The notes: a model not told the origin generated them from the sequence alone. Shown: positions 43,696 to 52,179, counted from the first letter of the stretch. The stretch is DNA of 64,000 nt from Lutispora sp041687175 (GCF_041687175.1 NZ_JAWLCK010000003.1:1-64000), one strand, 5' to 3'. Numbers and translations: made by a program.

Positions 43696-45497
43696 AACCT
43701 GGCCCCCTTCTTTACTCCTACAGCGTTGAATTTGCAGCTGTCTAAGCAATTGCCGCATTTTACGCAGGATTCAGTATTAATATAATAAGGTTTTCCTTTT
43801 TCTCCCCATATGGCTGAGGCGGGACAATTTTTCGCACATAAGCCACAACTTATGCACAGTTTTTCATCGATTTCATATTCTGTGAGCTCGGGACAGACCC
43901 CTGCAGGACACCTTTTATCCCTGATATGTGCATAATATTCATCTTTGAAATACTTCAATGTAGTCAGCACAGGATTTGGAGCGGTTTTTCCCAATCCACA
44001 GAGAGAGGCTTCTTCCACAGTGTGGCACAGACTTTCCAGAAGATCTAAATCCTCCTCAGAACCTTTGCCGTTGCATATATCTGTGAGGATCTCCAGCATT
44101 CTCTTTATGCCTTCTCTGCAGGCAACACATTTGCCGCAGGATTCTTCAGATAGGAAATTTAGATAATATCTTGCCACATCTACCATACATGTTCTTTCAT
44201 CCATGACTATCATGCCGCCAGAACCCATCATGGAGCCTATATTTTTTAGAGTATCAAAATCCACAGGCAGGTCCATAAGGCTTTCAGGTATGCAGCCGCC
44301 TGAAGGACCGCCGCTTTGAACCGCCTTAAACTTCTTGTCTCCTATTATGCCTCCTCCGATTTTGAATACCAGTTCCCTCAAAGTTGTGCCCATAGGAATT
44401 TCCACAAGACCTGTATTTTTAACTTTCCCAACCAGTGAAAACACCTTTGTGCCTTTGCTGTTTTCAGTACCTATGGAGCTGAACCAGTCAGAGCCTTTCA
44501 TTATTATTTCAGGTACATTTGCCCAGGTTTCAACATTGTTCAGCACAGTGGGTTGCCCCCATAAGCCCTTTTCCACAGAATGTATATACTTGGCTCTGGG
44601 TTCTCCCACATTGCCTTCGATAGATTGCATGAGGGCTGTGGATTCACCGCAGACAAAGGCTCCGCCACCTCTTACGATTTCTATATCAAAATCAAAACCG
44701 CTGTTCATTATATTTTTACCCAGATAGCCCCTCTCTCTTGCCTGTCTCAAAGCACAATCCATATTCTTCAGAGCCAGTGAATACTCGTCTCTTATGTATA
44801 TGAATCCTCTATGAGACTTTATGGAGTAGGCGCATATTATCATTCCTTCTATGACTGTATTGGGATCCCCTTCTAAAATGCTTCTATCCATGAAGGCTCC
44901 CGGATCTCCTTCATCACCGTTGCATATTACATATTTGGGGAAGTAGTTTACGTTGCAACACTGCCTCCACTTCCGCCCTGTGGGGAAGCCACCGCCGCCT
45001 CTGCCTCGCAATCCGGATTTTTCTATCTCAGATATTACACCCTCGGGAGTCATCTGAAATAAAACCTTACTAAGAGCTTCATATCCGCCGCGCTCAATAT
45101 AGTCGTCAATATTTGCAGGATCTATTTCTCCTATATTCCTTAAGGCTATTTTTTGCTGAGATTTATAAAAATCCGTGTCTTTGTGGGATATAACTTTTTT
45201 TCCCTGAGCAGTATCAAATATCAATAACCTGTTTACTATCTGGCCATTGATAAGGGTTTTCTCTACAATTTCTTTAACATCACTGGCCTTTACTTTGCTG
45301 TAGCATATATTGTCAGGCTCAATTTTTACTAAGGGTCCTTTTTCGCATAAACCATTGCAACCCGTGGCTTTTACAATGGTTTTAACATCTGCATCTACTT
45401 CATGCTCTTCAATAAGCCTCTTTAATTCTCTGTATACATCTAAGCTGTTGTTTGCCAGGCAGCCGGTGCCGCAGCAGACATATACTGTCCTATTCAT
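43692..45497 (-). CDS. NuoF/HydB-like NADH-binding flavoprotein subunit
   Basis: 601 residues with the layout of bifurcating-hydrogenase HydB. N-terminal thioredoxin-like [2Fe-2S] domain (CCGTGC, ATGCNGLCEKGP). NuoF core has GLRGRGGGGFPTGRKW (FMN/NADH) and CNGDEGDPGAFMDR. The NuoF [4Fe-4S] site is ESCGKCVACREG. Two C-terminal ferredoxin [4Fe-4S] motifs follow (CISCGLCAKNC, CVKCGNCLDSC). It binds FMN and oxidises or reduces NAD(H). ATG 45497 is preferred over GTG 45506. It overlaps both neighbours by a few bases, so the three subunits are translationally coupled. Confidence 0.92.
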   Translation of the reverse strand: MNRTVYVCCGTGCLANNSLDVYRELKRLIEEHEVDADVKTIVKATGCNGLCEKGPLVKIEPDNICYSKVKASDVKEIVEKTLINGQIVNRLLIFDTAQGKKVISHKDTDFYKSQQKIALRNIGEIDPANIDDYIERGGYEALSKVLFQMTPEGVISEIEKSGLRGRGGGGFPTGRKWRQCCNVNYFPKYVICNGDEGDPGAFMDRSILEGDPNTVIEGMIICAYSIKSHRGFIYIRDEYSLALKNMDCALRQARERGYLGKNIMNSGFDFDIEIVRGGGAFVCGESTALMQSIEGNVGEPRAKYIHSVEKGLWGQPTVLNNVETWANVPEIIMKGSDWFSSIGTENSKGTKVFSLVGKVKNTGLVEIPMGTTLRELVFKIGGGIIGDKKFKAVQSGGPSGGCIPESLMDLPVDFDTLKNIGSMMGSGGMIVMDERTCMVDVARYYLNFLSEESCGKCVACREGIKRMLEILTDICNGKGSEEDLDLLESLCHTVEEASLCGLGKTAPNPVLTTLKYFKDEYYAHIRDKRCPAGVCPELTEYEIDEKLCISCGLCAKNCPASAIWGEKGKPYYINTESCVKCGNCLDSCKFNAVGVKKGARL

Positions 45498-45933
45498 CCC
45501 CAGCACCCCCGTATTCTCTTAGTATCTCCCTTACTTTGGAAGATGTCAGCTTGCCATAATATCTGTCATTAATAACCATAACTGGAGCTATGGCACAGGA
45601 ACCAAGGCAATTGACGACTTCTAAGGAAAATTTGCCGTCTTTTGTGGTTTCGCCAGGTTTTATTCCAAGAGAATTCTCTATCTCATCCAGCAGGCTTTTT
45701 GATGATCTTATATGGCAAGCAGTGCCGTCACAAACCTTTATGATATATCTACCCTTGGGTTTTAAACTCAGTGCCTTGTAAAAAGTAGCCATGCTGTAAA
45801 GCTTGGAAAGAGGGATGTCCAAGTATTGAGAAAGCTCCAGAAGCTTTTCTTTGGGTATATAACCATATTCCTTTTGCAAGTCCTGCAGCATTGCCAATGT
45901 ATACCTATGTTCCTTGGGATATTTTTCAAACAA
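45490..45933 (-). CDS. NuoE/HydC-like [2Fe-2S] subunit
   Basis: 147 residues, thioredoxin-like NuoE family. The [2Fe-2S] ligands lie in CDGTACHIR and CLGSCAIAP. N-terminal helical part YTLAMLQDLQKEYGYIPKEKLLELSQYLDIPLSKLYSMATFYKALS is typical. The TTG start at 45933 is fixed by an upstream in-frame stop and GGAGG 10 bases ahead. Electron carrier between NuoF-like and other subunits. Confidence 0.9.
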   Translation of the reverse strand: MFEKYPKEHRYTLAMLQDLQKEYGYIPKEKLLELSQYLDIPLSKLYSMATFYKALSLKPKGRYIIKVCDGTACHIRSSKSLLDEIENSLGIKPGETTKDGKFSLEVVNCLGSCAIAPVMVINDRYYGKLTSSKVREILREYGGAGDE

Positions 45934-45939
45934 AATTCA

Positions 45940-46209
45940 TCAGCCTCCTGCTACCACCGGGAATATGCTTATCTCATCATCAGAGCTGAGACAGGTGTCA
46001 AGCCCCTGGAGATGCACAATATTTCTCCCGTTGACCAGAATAATTATCTCATTGCTGAGATTCCCATTTGAAAATATTTTATTTCTAAATTTTGAACCAT
46101 ATCTTTCGCAGAGTTTAAGGAGAAGATCATTTAAAGTGGGGAAATGGTCAATTTCAATTTCCTTTGCACCAGTGTAATCTCTTATATATGCAAAATATTT
46201 TACTATCAT
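45940..46209 (-). CDS. MoaD/ThiS-family sulfur-carrier-like protein
   Basis: 89 residues, beta-grasp fold, ending in VVAGG. The C-terminal Gly-Gly is the adenylation/thiocarboxylation site of MoaD proteins, which donate sulfur to molybdopterin. MoaD-like genes are a recurrent part of AOR operons. AAGGAGGGG precedes ATG 46209. Its stop codon (TGA) lies 6 bases ahead of the nuoE-like start. It probably supplies or adapts pterin cofactor for the adjacent enzyme. Confidence 0.88.
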   Translation of the reverse strand: MIVKYFAYIRDYTGAKEIEIDHFPTLNDLLLKLCERYGSKFRNKIFSNGNLSNEIIILVNGRNIVHLQGLDTCLSSDDEISIFPVVAGG

Positions 46210-46239
46210 GAAATTCCCCTCCTTGCTTCTTTAAATTTA

Positions 46240-46267
46240 GGCTGTCGGTAATGTGATACCGACAGCC
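46240..46267 (-). other. Intercistronic hairpin between AOR and MoaD-like genes
   Basis: A perfect 11-bp stem GGCTGTCGGTA / TACCGACAGCC with a 6-base loop, without a proper T-run on the minus strand. It may be an RNA processing or stability element, or a partial terminator that lowers expression of the downstream genes. Confidence 0.6.
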
Positions 46268-46278
46268 ATAGACCTTGC

Positions 46279-48084
46279 TTATTTAATTGACAGTTCTTTA
46301 AGTTTTTCTTCCGTTGGTATGCCGTTTTCATCCCAACCTCTTACCTCATAGTATTCCTTGAGCATCACATCTAGCTGATTGACCAATCCTTTTGCAGGAC
46401 CTGCAGGCATGGGCTCCTTGAGCAATCTGTCAGGAAGCCTGTCATCATCCTTTGTGAAGCCTGCTTCAAGATTGAACAGCTTCTCTAAATTCCAAATTCT
46501 TTCTCCTGCCTGCAGCACCTCTTCATCGGTAAAATCAACGCCCATGGCAGTTCTTAACATTTCAGATATCTCAGGAAGACCTATTCCGAAGGTGGTGAAT
46601 AAGCATATACCTGCAGAATCCACTACCGCGGTGAGATCCTGGAAGGTTTTGAGCCAGGGAGCTTTTTCATCTGTTACCAATGGATCAAGCTTAGCAGGAA
46701 TTCCAAGTATTTCAGGAGAAGTGAGGTATCCTCTCACATGGCAGCCGCCACGATTTGATGTAGCATATTCAAGACCCATACCCTGTAAGCATCTGCCGTC
46801 ATAAGCTGGCATTTCCTGCTTTTTCACAGACATGGAAAGCTCTGGATGGCCATATGACTCTGCCATTCTGTAGGAGCCCATTGCCAACTTGTCTCCAAAT
46901 CCTTCTCTCAAACCTGTCATTCTTGTAAATTCTACTATACCTTCATCATCTCCAAAGGGGAGATCTCTTCCTAATTCTTCTCTGGTTAATATGCCTTTTT
47001 CATACATTTCCATAGCACAGGCAATGGTGGAACCCATGGTTATTGGGTCGATACCCAGCTCATTGCATATGAAATTGGCTTTGCAGATAGCTTCCAGATT
47101 CCTTACTCCGCAATCTGCACCATAGGACCAGCCTGCCTCATATTCAGGACCTTCACCGAAGCTCTTGAACTTACCTTCAGGAATCCTTGTTACTCTTCCG
47201 CAGCCCATATTGCATCCGAAGCAGCCCTTATTTCTAACCAGATATTTTTCTGTTAAAGTTTCTCCCGAAGTCTCATCTGCATGCTCAAATATGCCACCGT
47301 CTTTCCAGTTTCTTGTTGGGAGACCGCCGCTCTGGTTCAATATATTCACAAGTATTTCTGTACCATAGGTTGGCAATCCTCCACCTGTTACAGGATGGTC
47401 TTTAAGCATCTTTCTGCTCTTCTTGCATATTTCCAAAAATTCCTTAGGTTTTGCTACCTGAACTGATTTTGAACCCTTTACTGCAACAGCCTTAAGATTT
47501 TTAGAACCCATAACAGCACCAAGACCAGACCTTCCTGCAGCTCTATGCTTGTCGTTCATAACCGTGGCGAATAATACCAGTTTTTCTCCGCCGGGTCCTA
47601 TGCAGGCGACTCTTGCATCGTCACCTACTTCTTCCAGGAGCATATCCGTGGTCTCAAATACATTTTTGCCCCACAGGTGTTCTGCATCTCTTATTTCCAC
47701 TTCATCATCATTAATGTATAGATAAACGGGCTTTTCTGATTTTCCTTCAAATATTATTCCATCGTATCCGGCATACTTAAGCTCGGGACCGAAATGGCCA
47801 CCGGAATTGGATGCACCTATGGTTCCTGTGAGGGGTGCTTTAGCAACTACTTCATATCTTCCGCTGGATGTGGCCAGAGTACCAGTAAGTGGACCTGTCA
47901 TGAATATAAGTTTATTGTCGGGGCTGAAGGGTTCCACTTTGGGATCCACTTCATTCATGAAGTATTTGGTGCCTAAGCCTCTTGCACCTATATATTTCTT
48001 GGCATCTTCCAGGTTTAGATTTTCCTTTTTTATGGTCTTGTCAGTCAAGTTTACTCTGAGAAGTTTTCCTGTAAAACCTAACAT
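46279..48084 (-). CDS. Aldehyde:ferredoxin oxidoreductase family enzyme (tungsten/molybdenum bis-pterin)
   Basis: 601 residues, the normal AOR length. N-terminal domain starts GFTGKLLRVNLTDKTIKKE with GARGLGTKYFMNEVDP and GPLTGTLATSSGRYEVVAKAPLTG. Cluster ligands lie in CFGCNMGC (CxxCxxxC) and a later DSAGIC Cys, binding one [4Fe-4S]. AGRSGLGAVMGSKNLKA is another family block. It oxidises aldehydes to carboxylates, or reduces acids when electrons are pushed from ferredoxin. It overlaps the polyferredoxin gene by 7 bases. Whether W or Mo is used, and the substrate, cannot be told. Confidence 0.93.
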   Translation of the reverse strand: MLGFTGKLLRVNLTDKTIKKENLNLEDAKKYIGARGLGTKYFMNEVDPKVEPFSPDNKLIFMTGPLTGTLATSSGRYEVVAKAPLTGTIGASNSGGHFGPELKYAGYDGIIFEGKSEKPVYLYINDDEVEIRDAEHLWGKNVFETTDMLLEEVGDDARVACIGPGGEKLVLFATVMNDKHRAAGRSGLGAVMGSKNLKAVAVKGSKSVQVAKPKEFLEICKKSRKMLKDHPVTGGGLPTYGTEILVNILNQSGGLPTRNWKDGGIFEHADETSGETLTEKYLVRNKGCFGCNMGCGRVTRIPEGKFKSFGEGPEYEAGWSYGADCGVRNLEAICKANFICNELGIDPITMGSTIACAMEMYEKGILTREELGRDLPFGDDEGIVEFTRMTGLREGFGDKLAMGSYRMAESYGHPELSMSVKKQEMPAYDGRCLQGMGLEYATSNRGGCHVRGYLTSPEILGIPAKLDPLVTDEKAPWLKTFQDLTAVVDSAGICLFTTFGIGLPEISEMLRTAMGVDFTDEEVLQAGERIWNLEKLFNLEAGFTKDDDRLPDRLLKEPMPAGPAKGLVNQLDVMLKEYYEVRGWDENGIPTEEKLKELSIK

Positions 48085-48563
48085 TGCTCATACACCTCCC
48101 CAAACAAATCCTTGAACTTTTCACCCATTTTTTTCTTTTTGTTCAGATTTGCAGGTGTAGCTTCTTTATACTGTATTGCTCCTGAAGGACAGAATTCTGC
48201 ACATTGTGGATTTCCTCCACACAGGTCACATTTGATTAGCTTTTTCTGAGTAGGACTAAAGGTGATGTTGCCAAGAGGACATGCGCTTATGCACATTTTG
48301 CAGCCGATGCACTTTTGGATGTCGATTATGACTGCATCCTTTTCATCTCTCACGATTGCTCCCACAGGACAAACCTTCATGCAGGAAGGATCTTCACACT
48401 GCATGCACATGATAGGAACTGCTATGGCAGCCTCATCATAGGCAAATACAGACACGGCAGCTTGTTTCGGATTGAATTCTTCCATCCTGTTGAAGGAGCA
48501 AATCAGCTCACAGGTTCTGCAGCCGATGCACTTCTCTGGAGAGATCATCAATACCTTGCTCAT
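48078..48563 (-). CDS. 4Fe-4S polyferredoxin subunit (AorA/HycB-like)
   Basis: 161 residues with four [4Fe-4S] cluster motifs: CIGCRTCELIC, CMQCEDPSCMKVC, CIGCKMCISAC and CDLCGGNPQCAEFC. This is the electron-wire subunit found with AOR (Aromatoleum AorA) and related enzymes. First gene of the operon. ATG 48563 has AAAGG directly before it; ATG 48548, with AAGG five bases upstream, is an alternative start. The strong AAGGAGGTG at about 48595-48603 lies too far upstream and belongs to the leader. Confidence 0.88.
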   Translation of the reverse strand: MSKVLMISPEKCIGCRTCELICSFNRMEEFNPKQAAVSVFAYDEAAIAVPIMCMQCEDPSCMKVCPVGAIVRDEKDAVIIDIQKCIGCKMCISACPLGNITFSPTQKKLIKCDLCGGNPQCAEFCPSGAIQYKEATPANLNKKKKMGEKFKDLFGEVYEQC

Positions 48564-48615
48564 CCTTTGCTGACATCATATCGATGCCAGCTTCACCTCC
48601 TTTTTCTCAATATAA

Positions 48616-48655
48616 AAGTCCATCTGTTTTGGCAATACTGCACCCACAGATGGAC
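48616..48655 (-). terminator. Terminator of the riboswitch expression platform
   Basis: On the minus strand GTCCATCTGT (48655-48646, complement) pairs with ACAGATGGAC (48627-48618) and is followed by TTTT. Its 5' arm shares GTC with the 3' strand of aptamer stem P1, so the two structures compete. Confidence 0.7.
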
Positions 48656-48738
48656 TCCTTTGCACAATGGCAGGTATGGGCATTTCTCCCCATGCCCTAT
48701 CGTTCCAAGTCCTTCATCGGGCTCTTGGAATCGGAGTC
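48653..48738 (-). promoter_or_regulatory. Moco/Tuco-type riboswitch (molybdenum or tungsten cofactor)
   Basis: Read on the minus strand: P1 GACTCC...GGAGTC closes the element. CCGA follows P1, then a hairpin TTCCAAG...CTTGGAA and a hairpin GGGCAT-GGGGAGAA-ATGCCC with the conserved AAATGCCC...CCTGCC segment of the Moco RNA motif. The compact form without an extra arm suggests the tungsten-cofactor variant. Its position directly upstream of an AOR operon agrees. The downstream terminator is the output. Confidence 0.72.
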
Positions 48739-48765
48739 TATATACAATTAACGATTGTGTATATT

Positions 48766-48794
48766 TATTTACTTATTCTACATATATTAGTAAA
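48766..48794 (-). promoter_or_regulatory. Candidate promoter of the AOR operon
   Basis: On the minus strand TTTACT (48794-48789), a 17-base spacer and TAAATA (48771-48766). Transcription would start about 20 bases before the riboswitch stem P1. Match to consensus is moderate. Confidence 0.45.
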
Positions 48795-48892
48795 CTCCTT
48801 TAAATATGACAATAAAATTACAAAATTGGGACAAGTGGCATAAATGCATGATAAATGAGGTTTGATCTGTCGTAATTAGAAGAGTATGTAAA

Positions 48893-48922
48893 TTGACATA
48901 GCAAGTATTAAAATATTATGGT
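48893..48922 (+). promoter_or_regulatory. Candidate promoter of the GNAT gene at 49004
   Basis: TTGACA (48893-48898) with an 18-base spacer to TATGGT (48917-48922). The 440-base gap from 48564 to 49003 holds this promoter and, on the other strand, the riboswitch and AOR promoter; no gene is seen in it. Confidence 0.4.
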
Positions 48923-49003
48923 AAAATTTAGGCATATATTGATAAAGCAATACTGGAGAATATGGAATAATCATAGAATTATATGAAATAAAAGGAGAAA
49001 GAA

Positions 49004-49459
49004 ATGATTAAGAGACTTAACCTAAAGGATATGAAAACAGCAAATCGTGTAATGGATTTGCAAAGAGCCTCATATAAAATAGAAGCCCAGCTTATAGGCT
49101 TTTATGAGATACCAGCCTTGAAGGAGACCATAGATAGTTTGCAACAATGTGATGAAATTTTTTATGGATACCATATAAATGATGTTCTAGCAGGTATAAT
49201 TTCATTTAAAGTTATTGACGATGTATTAGATATACACAGAGTTGCGATATATCCGGACTTTTTTAGAATGGGTATAGCAAATAAACTTATTAACTTTGTA
49301 GAAGAAATAAATAGCAATATCAATAAAATTATTGTATGTACTGGCAAGGATAATCTTCCCGCTGTAAATTTATATTTAAAAAACGGTTATAAAAAGAAAA
49401 AAGATATTGAGGTGAAAGATGGGATTTATATAACGGAATTTGAGAAAATACTGAGGTAA
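49004..49459 (+). CDS. GNAT-family N-acetyltransferase
   Basis: 151 residues, single GNAT domain. Beta-strand 4 and acetyl-CoA loop: DIHRVAIYPDFFRMGIANKLINFVEE (family R/QxxGxG/A pattern as RMGIA). The end CTGKDNLPAVNLYLKNGYKKKKDIEV is typical. AAAGGAG lies upstream of the ATG. Acceptor unknown. Followed 73 bases later by a second, different GNAT gene. Confidence 0.85.
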   Translation: MIKRLNLKDMKTANRVMDLQRASYKIEAQLIGFYEIPALKETIDSLQQCDEIFYGYHINDVLAGIISFKVIDDVLDIHRVAIYPDFFRMGIANKLINFVEEINSNINKIIVCTGKDNLPAVNLYLKNGYKKKKDIEVKDGIYITEFEKILR

Positions 49460-49532
49460 AAATCATTTCATAGTTCTTGAACTATATGCAATATAAATCA
49501 AGTAGATATATTTACGGGAGGGGGTTAACTAT

Positions 49533-50075
49533 ATGTTCAGGCATGTCGTTGATGAGGATGTAGAATTAAGACTGCTTGATAATAATCATGCAATGGCAAT
49601 GTTTGAGTCAATTAATTCTTGTAGGTATTATTTGAGAGAATGGTTACCCTGGGTAGATGGTACCCAAACAATAGAGGATGCTATAGGGTTTATCGAAATG
49701 ACAAAGAAACAGTTTGCATCAAACGAAGGATTTCAGGCAGGAATATGGTACAAAGGGGAGTTTGCAGGAGTAATAGGCTATTATGGAATCAACTGGTTTA
49801 ATAGATCGGTAAACATAGGATATTGGCTTGACAAAAGATATGTGGGTAGAGGCATAATGACAAAAGCATGTAGAGCATTTATTGATCATGCTTTTAATGT
49901 ATACAACTTAAACAGGGTAGAAATCAGGTGTGCTGAAAAGAATTATAAAAGCAGAGCTATTGCTGAAAGACTGGGCTTTACAAAAGAAGGCATTATAAGA
50001 GAAGCTGAATGGCTATATAGTCATTATGTTAATCATATCGTTTATGGAATGTTAGCTTCCGAATGGGAAGAATGA
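49533..50075 (+). CDS. RimJ/RimL-type GNAT acetyltransferase
   Basis: 180 residues, RimL-like. Start LRLLDNNHAMAMFESINSCRYYLREWLPWVD is the usual opening. IGYWLDKRYVGRGIMTKACRAFIDHAF holds the acetyl-CoA loop, and NLNRVEIRCAEKNYKSRAIAERLGFTKEGIIREAEWL closes the domain. Such enzymes acetylate protein N-termini or small amines. GGGAGGGGG precedes the ATG. The next gene starts 31 bases later. Confidence 0.88.
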   Translation: MFRHVVDEDVELRLLDNNHAMAMFESINSCRYYLREWLPWVDGTQTIEDAIGFIEMTKKQFASNEGFQAGIWYKGEFAGVIGYYGINWFNRSVNIGYWLDKRYVGRGIMTKACRAFIDHAFNVYNLNRVEIRCAEKNYKSRAIAERLGFTKEGIIREAEWLYSHYVNHIVYGMLASEWEE

Positions 50076-50106
50076 TATATACATCATGGCGATGAGGGGA
50101 GTTATT

Positions 50107-50565
50107 ATGAAATTAGAGAAATCGTGTGGAGCTATTGTTTATAGAAAAATAAATAATGATATAGAATTTTTAGCTATTAGAAGCAATTCACCGGACAGAC
50201 ACTGGGGGTTTCCCAAGGGACATGTTGAAGGTAAAGAAACTGAAGAGGAGACTTGCATAAGGGAGGTATATGAGGAAACAGGGTTGGTTATAAAACCCCA
50301 TGAAGGATTCAGGGAATATGATAAGTATAAAGTAGCTGAAAATACATATAAAGAAGTAATTTTCTTCATAGCTGATGCAACAACTCAAGAGGTAGTGATA
50401 GACCAGGATGAGGTTGAAGAATATAGATGGGCGCCATTTCAGGAGATATATGATTTACTCACTTACGATAGTGGAAAAGTCATATTAGCAAAGGCAAAGG
50501 ATTTTATAGATAAATTAGAACAGAATTCAGGAATTACAAAATTATCCAATAGCAGTAGGAAGTAA
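50107..50565 (+). CDS. Nudix hydrolase (MutT/Ap4A hydrolase-like)
   Basis: 152 residues. Complete Nudix box GHVEGKETEEETCIREVYEETGL (GX5EX7REUXEEXGU). N-terminal KSCGAIVYRKINNDIEFLAIRSN and the HWGFPKGH lead-in resemble bacterial diadenosine tetraphosphate hydrolases. ATG 50107 follows AGGGGAG by 5 bases; upstream in-frame ATGs overlap that site. Probably co-transcribed with the GNAT gene. Confidence 0.88.
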   Translation: MKLEKSCGAIVYRKINNDIEFLAIRSNSPDRHWGFPKGHVEGKETEEETCIREVYEETGLVIKPHEGFREYDKYKVAENTYKEVIFFIADATTQEVVIDQDEVEEYRWAPFQEIYDLLTYDSGKVILAKAKDFIDKLEQNSGITKLSNSSRK

Positions 50566-50628
50566 GACAAATGATAGTTTGAAGTTAAAAGAAAAATGCA
50601 AAAAGGTTTATGGAGAAAGGAAACCTAT

Positions 50629-51657
50629 ATGAATGAAACAATAAGATATTTGTTAGATAGTGCTTGCCCTTCAATAAAGTATAGAGTAAAAAAAGAAATT
50701 CTAAATGAAATGAGTTCTGATGAAGAGGAGCTATTACAAAGCCAGATTTTAGAGGACAAGCTTGTCCAGGAGTTTATAGAAAGGCAGAGTCCAGATGGTT
50801 GGATAGAGGAGGACTTTCATAGCGAAAAAGGAGTAGAAACTGCTATCAGATTATTATCGGAAAAGGGTGTCTTGCCAAATCAACCTTCTCTTAAAGGAAT
50901 GCTTGGAGAGTTGGAGAGAAGAGAGGACACCTTCGACAAAGGATGCTTATTTAATATTGGTAAAATACTGGATCATAAATCATTTGGAGGTTCAAAGGTT
51001 ATAAGAGCTGCTACCTTTGCTCACGCAGGAATAGAAGATAGACATTTTGTTAAAGAGCAGATAGAATGGGCTTTGGATAAGCTTAAGTTTGTATGTTCAG
51101 TTTCTGCTATAGATGATATTGCAATACATTATAAGGATAAACTGGTCTTTATGGATGGAACCAAATGGCCTTGTATATATGACCTGAGGCTTCTTGCATA
51201 TACAAAAGCTTGGAGAAGTGAGGAAAATAAAGAAATAGTTGTTGATTCTATTAAGAGAATGGTAGAGTTGTCACCTATACCATACATACATGTTTTAAAA
51301 AGAAATCAACTAATAGCACCAGCAGCATTTTGCATGCAGGATTTTAACCCTGATGTCAATGTGCTCAAAGATTCGGAGTGGATGATGTGGTTTCATAGGA
51401 TGGAGATATTGGCCAGACTTGGAGTAACCAGTCATATTAAAGAACTAGAGCAACAGATTGACTTTTTAGCTAAGCTTTTAAGAGAAAACAACGGCATATT
51501 CAACAAGAGAATGAATCATTATTACTTTACAAAGTGGAGTCCATATTCAGGATTGGCATTGGAAAAGGATTGGAGGACAGAAAAAAGGCGTATATGCGAT
51601 TTAACATTCAGAAGCCTGCTAATATTACATTATTCCGGATATAAAGATTATAATTAG
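50629..51657 (+). CDS. Prenyltransferase/squalene-cyclase-like alpha/alpha-toroid protein, function unknown
   Basis: 342 residues, soluble, mainly helical. The repeated helix-pair pattern, an early SPDGWIEEDFHSEKGVETAIRLLSEKG segment and KWPCIYDLRLLAYTKAW look like the (alpha/alpha)6 barrel of terpenoid-cyclase/prenyltransferase-like proteins. No DxDD or zinc-ligand set is evident, so enzymatic function is doubtful. ATG 50629 is preceded by GAAAGGAAAC; ATG 50596 lacks a site. Follows the Nudix gene by 63 bases. Confidence 0.6.
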   Translation: MNETIRYLLDSACPSIKYRVKKEILNEMSSDEEELLQSQILEDKLVQEFIERQSPDGWIEEDFHSEKGVETAIRLLSEKGVLPNQPSLKGMLGELERREDTFDKGCLFNIGKILDHKSFGGSKVIRAATFAHAGIEDRHFVKEQIEWALDKLKFVCSVSAIDDIAIHYKDKLVFMDGTKWPCIYDLRLLAYTKAWRSEENKEIVVDSIKRMVELSPIPYIHVLKRNQLIAPAAFCMQDFNPDVNVLKDSEWMMWFHRMEILARLGVTSHIKELEQQIDFLAKLLRENNGIFNKRMNHYYFTKWSPYSGLALEKDWRTEKRRICDLTFRSLLILHYSGYKDYN

Positions 51658-51767
51658 CATCTACTATTGAATTTGAATGTGAGCAGCAAAATAATTGGTA
51701 TATTATAGCATAATGTCTGGTAATAATCCTATACATAGGACGTGAATTTTGCAGAAAGGATGATACT

Positions 51768-52172
51768 ATGGAAAGAACACTGGTACTTATAAAACCTGAC
51801 GCCATGGAAAGAAAACTGATGGGGGAGATAATATCTATCTATGAGAAAAAGGGATTTAGTATATCAGCACTGAAGATTGTAAAGCCAACAAAGGAAATGG
51901 CTGAAGAACATTATGCAGAACATAAGGGTAAACCCTTCTACGAGCCCCTAGTGAATTTTATTACAAAAGGAGAGGTCTGCGCTGTAGTAATGGAAGGTGA
52001 GAACATTATTGATGCTGTAAGAAAATTAAACGGAGCCACAGATCCATTAAATGCAGAACCGGGTACAATCAGGGGCAGGTATGCATTATCCAAATCAGAA
52101 AATGCAGTTCATGCATCTGATTCAGTTGAAAGTGCCGAAAGAGAGATAAAAATCTGGTTTCCGGAGCTATAA
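51768..52172 (+). CDS. ndk: Nucleoside diphosphate kinase
   Basis: 134 residues, family-length. It transfers the terminal phosphate between nucleoside tri- and diphosphates. Opening ERTLVLIKPDAMERKLMGEII and the active-site motif NAVHASDS (phospho-His in HASDS) are complete. GATDPLNAEPGTIRGRYAL is also diagnostic. GAAAGGATG upstream of the ATG. Monocistronic, convergent with an exonuclease gene 7 bases after its stop. Confidence 0.96.
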   Translation: MERTLVLIKPDAMERKLMGEIISIYEKKGFSISALKIVKPTKEMAEEHYAEHKGKPFYEPLVNFITKGEVCAVVMEGENIIDAVRKLNGATDPLNAEPGTIRGRYALSKSENAVHASDSVESAEREIKIWFPEL

Positions 52173-52179
52173 CTCTTTA

